Of a DNA stretch of 64,000 nucleotides, positions 58,832-64,000 are shown in pieces. The stretch lies in assembly GCA_028673005.1 (NCBI GenBank), contig CM054113.1:170579837-170643836 (forward strand), written 5' to 3'. Both the position numbers and the translations under genes were made by a program. The notes beneath the pieces were generated by a model. It did not search any database and had not been told where the DNA came from. It was given only the letters and a program-made list of their open reading frames with translations. Numbering within the stretch: the stretch's first letter is position 1; the number at the start of each line of letters is the position of its first letter. The DNA is from Tanypteryx hageni. Taxonomy: Eukaryota > Arthropoda > Insecta > Odonata > Petaluridae.

Positions 58832-59165
58832 CAGGGGTCAGCAACCTTTTCTGCATGGCGGGCCACATTTGCAGTTGTGAATGTTTCGGAGGGCCGCATT
58901 GGGAGTCAAGAAAGCCTCGGCGGGCCGGATGAGCGAATATATCAGAAGTTTTCTAGAGATTCTGTGATTTCATATGAACGAAATCAAGTCTACGTAATTT
59001 ACTAGCGTTAAAACTTAAAGGCTTTGAGACCATAATTTTACTCAAAAAATATAAAATTGCCCATGAGAAATTTTCCTGATCACTTTTTCATTACAGCTTT
59101 GCGGGCCGCATAAAGCGTTCTCGAGGGCCGCACGTGGCCCGCGGGCCGTAGGTTGCTGACCCCTG
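58832..59165. mobile_element. hAT MITE with perfect target duplication
   Basis: 334 bp with perfect 16-bp inverted ends, CAGGGGTCAGCAACCT. Both flanks carry the 8-bp duplication AGTTAGAT (58824-58831 and 59166-59173), as expected for hAT. Subterminal regions are rich in GGGCCGC/GCGGGCC repeats, and the centre is AT-rich. No ORF. Identical ends and duplication indicate a relatively recent insertion. Confidence 0.95.
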
Positions 59166-59173
59166 AGTTAGAT

Positions 59174-60355
59174 GATGCAAGGAAAATTACCAGAAGTTGA
59201 GAAAAAGGAAGAGGACGTAGAGTTTGCATAGAATTTAAAGGAGCTGCAGCACAAAAATAACAATAATAAATTATAATTCATTATAAATCATTTTATACGA
59301 TCGAATCATGCGCCATTTCCAAATGGCGAGATTTCATAAAAATATAACTTTACTTTCAATGGATTTCTTTAAATGATAATATAGAAAATATTTCGAACCG
59401 AATTTCTAATACGATTGAAAAAATAACATTCTATGACTTTTATTTAAATTTCTTTAAATAAACCCAATTTTCTGAAAAATTTCAAAACTACTATAGTTAA
59501 AAGAAAATTACCCTCTTAAAATATAGTTAAAACTTATTGCAGTTAATGTAAGTATTTAGTTCACAGTAAGTTACTATACATTTTTCCTCTGATGGAAAAT
59601 TGACTTCATTAACATTTTATCCTGTTTTTACGCGTAAGAGTAAGACAATTCAATTATTGTGTTAAATTCTATACGTTTTAAATAACTTATAATTTGCTCA
59701 AATATGTCAAGTAAATTTCTGTAGATTCTTCATACATTATATCTTATTATTTCGATTTTACTCTTATTTTCAGCAAATATTTGGATAAGAATTTGACCTC
59801 ACTGATAATAGTTTTTAAATAATATAACAAAGATAACTTTCAAAAACACTGATTTTATTGTGCATGAAAGCTAAACCAGATCATAGCAAATTGTACTGAT
59901 TTTTCATAACGAAATCAAATATCTTTGGAATAATTTTACGATTTGATACGGGAGAGAGAAGGAGAGAGAGGAAGGAAGAAAGAAAGGAGAGAGAGAGAGT
60001 GAGAGACAAAATTAAATGTTCCATAAATTAAAAATAGCATTGGGAGATATAATTCTATAACGTAATGCATTTCTTTGTCATAAAATTTCTATTAGCCCAA
60101 AACTATTTTTACTCCCTGAAACACTCAATTTTGTGTGTTTTATATTTATCGATTACTTTTTAGTGCATATAAAAGTTAGTTTCGTTAATATTTTATTTCA
60201 ATTTTATTTTTACTTAATACCTAATTCACGCATACCCATCATATCTGACGGGCAATTATTCTAGTCTCTTTAAATAATGAGCTAAGAAATCCCGTCACGT
60301 TCGACTAATATGAACTATTATTATAACTGATTGTAATGCTATTTTAAACAAATTT
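59174..60355. other. AT-rich spacer
   Basis: No gene recognised. A short GA-rich run lies at 59950-60005. Confidence 0.5.
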
Positions 60356-60800
60356 TCAGAGTAGATAGAAGATTAAATTTGGTAGGAATGTTTCATTCTT
60401 ATAGTAAAAGTCATTTACCAAACAGAATTCCCTAAAATTACCTGGGTTGGACTCCAGTAGATAATTTCTCTATCCCATAAGGTAACACGTAAAAATCGAT
60501 TTTTCGACTTACAGGCTTTTACTCTTTGGCAAATTAAAATTAGAAAGAATTGACCCACGATTTTCGGACATAGACCTTTTTTAAAGAAAAATAAATAACG
60601 TTTTTAATTCTTATCGTCACATTTAGCCTACCTTTCGATATCGCTCAAGTTCTACGTTTAAATCATATTTATTAGAAAATTTAAGCTTTTTAACGATATG
60701 TTGCCTTTCCGACCGTATCATTGTTAAACCTCTATATTTTATTGTCGTCTCAACCCTTATACTATATGCGTAAGGAAAGCGTGCTTTGGATGCATTAATA
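60356..60800 (+). repeat. Dispersed repeat family C, copy 4
   Basis: Shares CCCATAAGGTAACACGTAAA, the segment AATTAAAATTAGAAAGAATT, CCCACGATTTTCGGA and GATATGTTGCCTTTCCGACC with copy 2. Like copy 2 it runs into GA-rich sequence. Confidence 0.8.
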
Positions 60801-61110
60801 AATGAGAGAGGAGGAGAGGAATGGAGTGAGAGAGAAGAGAGAGAGAGGGAGAAGGAGGGAGAGATAGATAGATAATGGTCTTTATAAGGGCGAGATTGAG
60901 ACTATGAATTCTATTTTTCCAGAAAACGAGAGAGAGCGAGAGAGCGATAGTGAGGAAGAGAGAGCCAGAAAGACAGAGAAGGAGGGAGAGGAGTAGAGAT
61001 AGATAATGTTGTTTATTAGGGCGAGATTGAGACAAGAAAGCCTATGTTTCCAGAGAAGGTGAGAGGGGGAGAGGGAGGGAGACTGGGAGGGTGCAGTACT
61101 GGAGAGTGCA
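60801..61110. repeat. GA-rich island with a 131-bp tandem duplication
   Basis: GAGA-rich throughout. ATAATGGTCTTTATAAGGGC (60872) and ATAATGTTGTTTATTAGGGC (61003) mark two ~131-bp units, both continuing CGAGATTGAGAC. Confidence 0.75.
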
Positions 61111-61320
61111 GCTCTTCGCCCGGTTCCTATAAGAATAAAGAAGAAACCGACTCAGAACTCACCACGAGAAGGTGGCTGCACATCTAGTTCCGCCCTAACC
61201 CATCCCAACCAACCAACCAATGAAGGGTTTAATGTCTACAGACAATAACAATTGTATTGGTAAGTACCAAAAATGAGACTTGTAAAGGCTACTAGACAAA
61301 TCGTTTGAAGAAACTAGTGT
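61111..61320. other. Spacer
   Basis: Short CCAACCAACCAACCAA stretch near 61203. Nothing else. Confidence 0.5.
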
Positions 61321-61380
61321 TTGTTTAAGAAGTGTCACTATCAGTGCCAATGCCTCGAAACTGGTTTTTGGTGTCAAACG

Positions 61381-61674
61381 ATGGCATCACTTGCCTTGAT
61401 CTTAAAGCATTTCGAATTAAGCCATCACGATTTAACCTCCTTTATCGACGATCCTTCCCAGGTATCATTGTATGACGCTTTTTCGTGTCATACTCAGGCC
61501 GTGGAGCGTACAGTTAAGGTGGTCACAAAAGCTTCATTAAGCGTCTGTGGAGCTGAAAATCGTGATGGCTTAAATCGAAATGCAGTTCAACACAAATACA
61601 TGAAAAAAGAATTTTATTATTCCTTGTATTGTGTCATCCCTGCTTTCTATATCTATACTAAACGTCTTGATTAA
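61381..61674 (+). pseudogene. Fragment of a transposon-like protein (HTQAVERTV motif)
   Basis: An open frame continues upstream to 61321 without an ATG. From the ATG at 61381 it has 97 residues. The stretch around DDPSQVSLYDAFSCHTQAVE and TKASLSVCGAENRDG is strongly reminiscent of a conserved block in large uncharacterised proteins of arthropods and molluscs, thought to be mobile-element encoded. After that block the sequence becomes hydrophobic (YYSLYCVIPAFYIY) and unlike it, so the frame probably leaves the homologous part. I infer a truncated fragment. I cannot assign a function. Confidence 0.45.
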
Positions 61675-62180
61675 GTTATTTTATGTTGCACGCCTACTTC
61701 ATACAAAATTTCGTTGAAAAAGTTTGGGCCAATTCCTTCCAAATTCATAATTACCGAAAAGTTTGACTTTGCAATTGTGGCGCCCCTGCTGAGTCGATCC
61801 GGTCAAAATATGTCATTTTGACCATTAATTTATGTGAAGATTCTATGTGCCAAATTCAGTTGAAATCGGTTCATTCATGAAGAAGATGTTAGGGACACAC
61901 ACGAATACCGAGGCGATCTCATAAGACTACTTTCCATTTTTTGGCAAGTAGGCTAAAAATATATTATCATTTTCATTTTTCCGCATAATCTCCAAAAGTT
62001 CATCATCTTCTTATACATGCCTTATTACAAAAATTTCGAAAGCATCACGATCACATTAATACCTCTATTCTGACAACGAATAAAACTCCTGAGCTGCAAA
62101 CGGGATACGCGCTTAAAAATATCAAAGCGAGATTTTGAGTAACTACGCTTAAATATAAAGATAATAATCTTCATGATCCC
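61675..62180. other. AT-rich spacer with short conserved-looking module
   Basis: Near 61850-61920, GCCAAATTCAGTTGAAATCG then a GGGACACACACGAAT stretch resembles the module preceding CGGACGG runs elsewhere in the window. Confidence 0.4.
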
Positions 62181-62770
62181 ACACATCGGAAGGGACTTAA
62201 GAATGACCGCTCTCCCCTCATTTAGCCTTTGAGGGGAAACATCCTACGACGGCGATTGAGTTCCTCGAGGCGTGCCCGTGAGAGAGAGAGGATTTAGCTC
62301 CGCCTACTTTGCCGGACTCTTTACGTCCTTCCGTTTAGATAGGAGCCCAAAAGGGCTTTGTTTCGCAAGTGGGCCGTATGGGGGCGAATGCATCGGAAAA
62401 GGAGAGGGGTTGGGTTCCTGTATTGGGGGAGAGCGTATATCAGCGGTGTTATATAAGACGATGGGAAAAGGAAGAGAGAATGGCGAGGAGAGAGAGGACG
62501 AGGGAGGCGAGAGAGGCGTGTAATTGAGGGGTTAGAAGAGGGAGCGAAGGGGGTGAAATTGGGGTGAGGCGGCGGGATTCCTTGCTTTCGCCCCCATGTG
62601 CGTGTCTTGCCAACCGTCACGCCGAGATTTTCCACCCTCATGACGTTGCATCTGAGCCCTTCCACCCCCATTTTCCTTCGTGCAACCCTCTTCGACGTCT
62701 CACTCTCTCTTACTCGTGCTTGTTTCGTGTTCATTCCCTACATACTCGGAGGGAAGCCTCCTACATCGAT
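62181..62770. repeat. Purine/pyrimidine-skewed island
   Basis: GA/G-rich 62395-62575, CT-rich 62585-62720. Overlapping ORFs in several frames reflect composition. Confidence 0.55.
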
Positions 62771-64000
62771 TCTAAAATGGCTTTGAGCACTAATTACAAT
62801 TACAATTAACTTGTCGCCATGCAAATGCTAATCTTAGCGACGAATAATTTCGAATAGAGCTTATCCTCTTTAAGGCTATTCAAGATAATTCTTGTATGCT
62901 ATAATTAGCGATTGTGCTAAACATGGGCGGATTTTTCAAGGAAATCTGTTGGTGATACCTAGTTCCTTAAAATTTGGCAATTTATTATTCAATTTCGGCC
63001 TTTTCAACCTGTTCCTAAAAATAAATAAGCCCAAGAAATAACGCGATAAACTGTAGTTTTTCTCGAATTAACTATAGCATGAAACTAGGAAGAAAGTGTT
63101 TATAATGCAAGAAATTTCCAAACTATTTTATGTTTATAACGTTATTTTCCCTCGTTTTAAAGCCAATATATCGCCGATAAAACTTTAAAAATCGATAATG
63201 CCCCACTTTCTCAGGTTTCTCTATTTATTTAAATCAAAGCATAAAAATTTCCCAAAATGATAAACCCACAATCCGCTGTCGAAACATATCCAATTCTATA
63301 AATAGTTTCCTGAGACGATATTTTGAAGGTTTAAAATTGATCAAAAGTATAGATTTAGGTTAATAAATTTTACTTAGAGTTTCCATTCATTTTTATTTTC
63401 ATTAACTGCTCTAACATCTACCATGGCATTACACTTATTATATCGTACAATTAACAAATAAGTTTTCCAGAAGAAATAAAATTTACACAAAAACAAGAAA
63501 AGACCCACCCGACAGAAAAGGCCGATTAATCAAAAAGCTAAATAAGACTTTGAAGAATGGATGATAAAAATTAAAATTACTTCCGTTTCAATGGACATTA
63601 GCCAATTAAAGTAATGAAATAAAATATTTGATAACGAGAAGCAAGAGTTATCTTTACACTCACTCTCTTCAACGCATTATCTCAAGAGTTAGTATGGGAA
63701 CCGTAAAAACGCGCAATTTCTTCACCTCAGACGACCGCACCATAGGTCCTGGAGAGAAAAGAGCGCAAAAGAAAATGTATCAATTCCGCGTCACCTCAGA
63801 AATTACTTAAATCGCCAGAATCATTAGCCAAATGATTTTATCGTCCACCTTTTATGCCTCGCTCCCTAAAACCAACCCTTTCGAGACGAAAAAAATCCTA
63901 ACTATCCCGTCTACGGGAAACTATCTCCCTTTTAGCGAAACCCGTTAGCATTGCTTACCCAACCCACTAACGCCTTACCTCCATTAAAGCCGAATCTTCT
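62771..64000. other. AT-rich spacer to window end
   Basis: No gene, repeat boundary or RNA gene recognised. Confidence 0.5.

Noticed and set aside
1..64000. CRISPR array, operons, prophage or integron
   Set aside because: No regular spacer-repeat array or bacterial gene organisation. The repeats are eukaryotic microsatellites and transposons.

Overview
This window looks like nuclear DNA of an arthropod, most likely an insect. It is AT-rich by eye and has long (TA)n and (GA)n microsatellites. Its transposon mix is typical of insects: Tc1/mariner, pogo/Tigger, piggyBac-like, PIF/Harbinger-like, hAT, RTE-like and Jockey/CR1-like LINEs, and traces resembling Penelope-like elements. I found no host protein-coding exon, rRNA, functional tRNA or bacterial-style gene. 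The window is best read as intergenic or intronic repeat-rich DNA. The species cannot be named from the sequence alone.

Layout. 0-12 kb: AT-rich spacer broken by four purine/pyrimidine islands, an internally deleted mariner-like element (2.7-3.3 kb), a MITE (4.6-5.0 kb), a decayed RTE-like relic (5.9-6.5 kb) and a 5'-truncated LINE on the minus strand (9.0-10.0 kb). 12-23 kb: a (TC)n/(TATC)n tract, a mariner-type MITE (15.4 kb), two piggyBac-like MITEs of nearly equal length (17.8 and 19.8 kb), and a broken copy of an uncharacterised cysteine-rich protein family (20.5-21.4 kb). 23-31 kb: a 160-bp tandem duplication, the only long intact coding sequence (an RTE-like reverse transcriptase, 27.6-29.3 kb), a perfect 143-bp inverted repeat between two (TA)n tracts (29.6-30.0 kb), and a Harbinger-like MITE whose empty site is preserved beside it (30.9-31.3 kb). 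31-46 kb: another RTE relic carrying a hAT-like scrap, a small palindrome with a hammerhead-like core, tRNA-like repeats, paired copies of two dispersed repeat families, and a 1.1-kb Tigger derivative that keeps a DNA-binding domain. 46-64 kb: an unassigned ORF, a ~310-bp-arm hairpin around (TA)n (49.2-50.0 kb), four copies of a third repeat family, a GC-rich minisatellite, a nested hAT/mariner pair (58 kb), a textbook hAT MITE (58.8 kb) and a transposon-like ORF (61.4 kb).

How the parts relate. There is no operon or pathway here. The coding pieces are mobile-element proteins at different stages of decay. The RTE-like family appears as one intact ORF and two old relics, which suggests activity over a long time. 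The non-autonomous DNA elements carry ends that would need transposases supplied from elsewhere. Candidates for something less familiar are the two long hairpins built around (TA)n tracts, the recurrent CGGACGG-terminated module, and the two unnamed protein-family relics.
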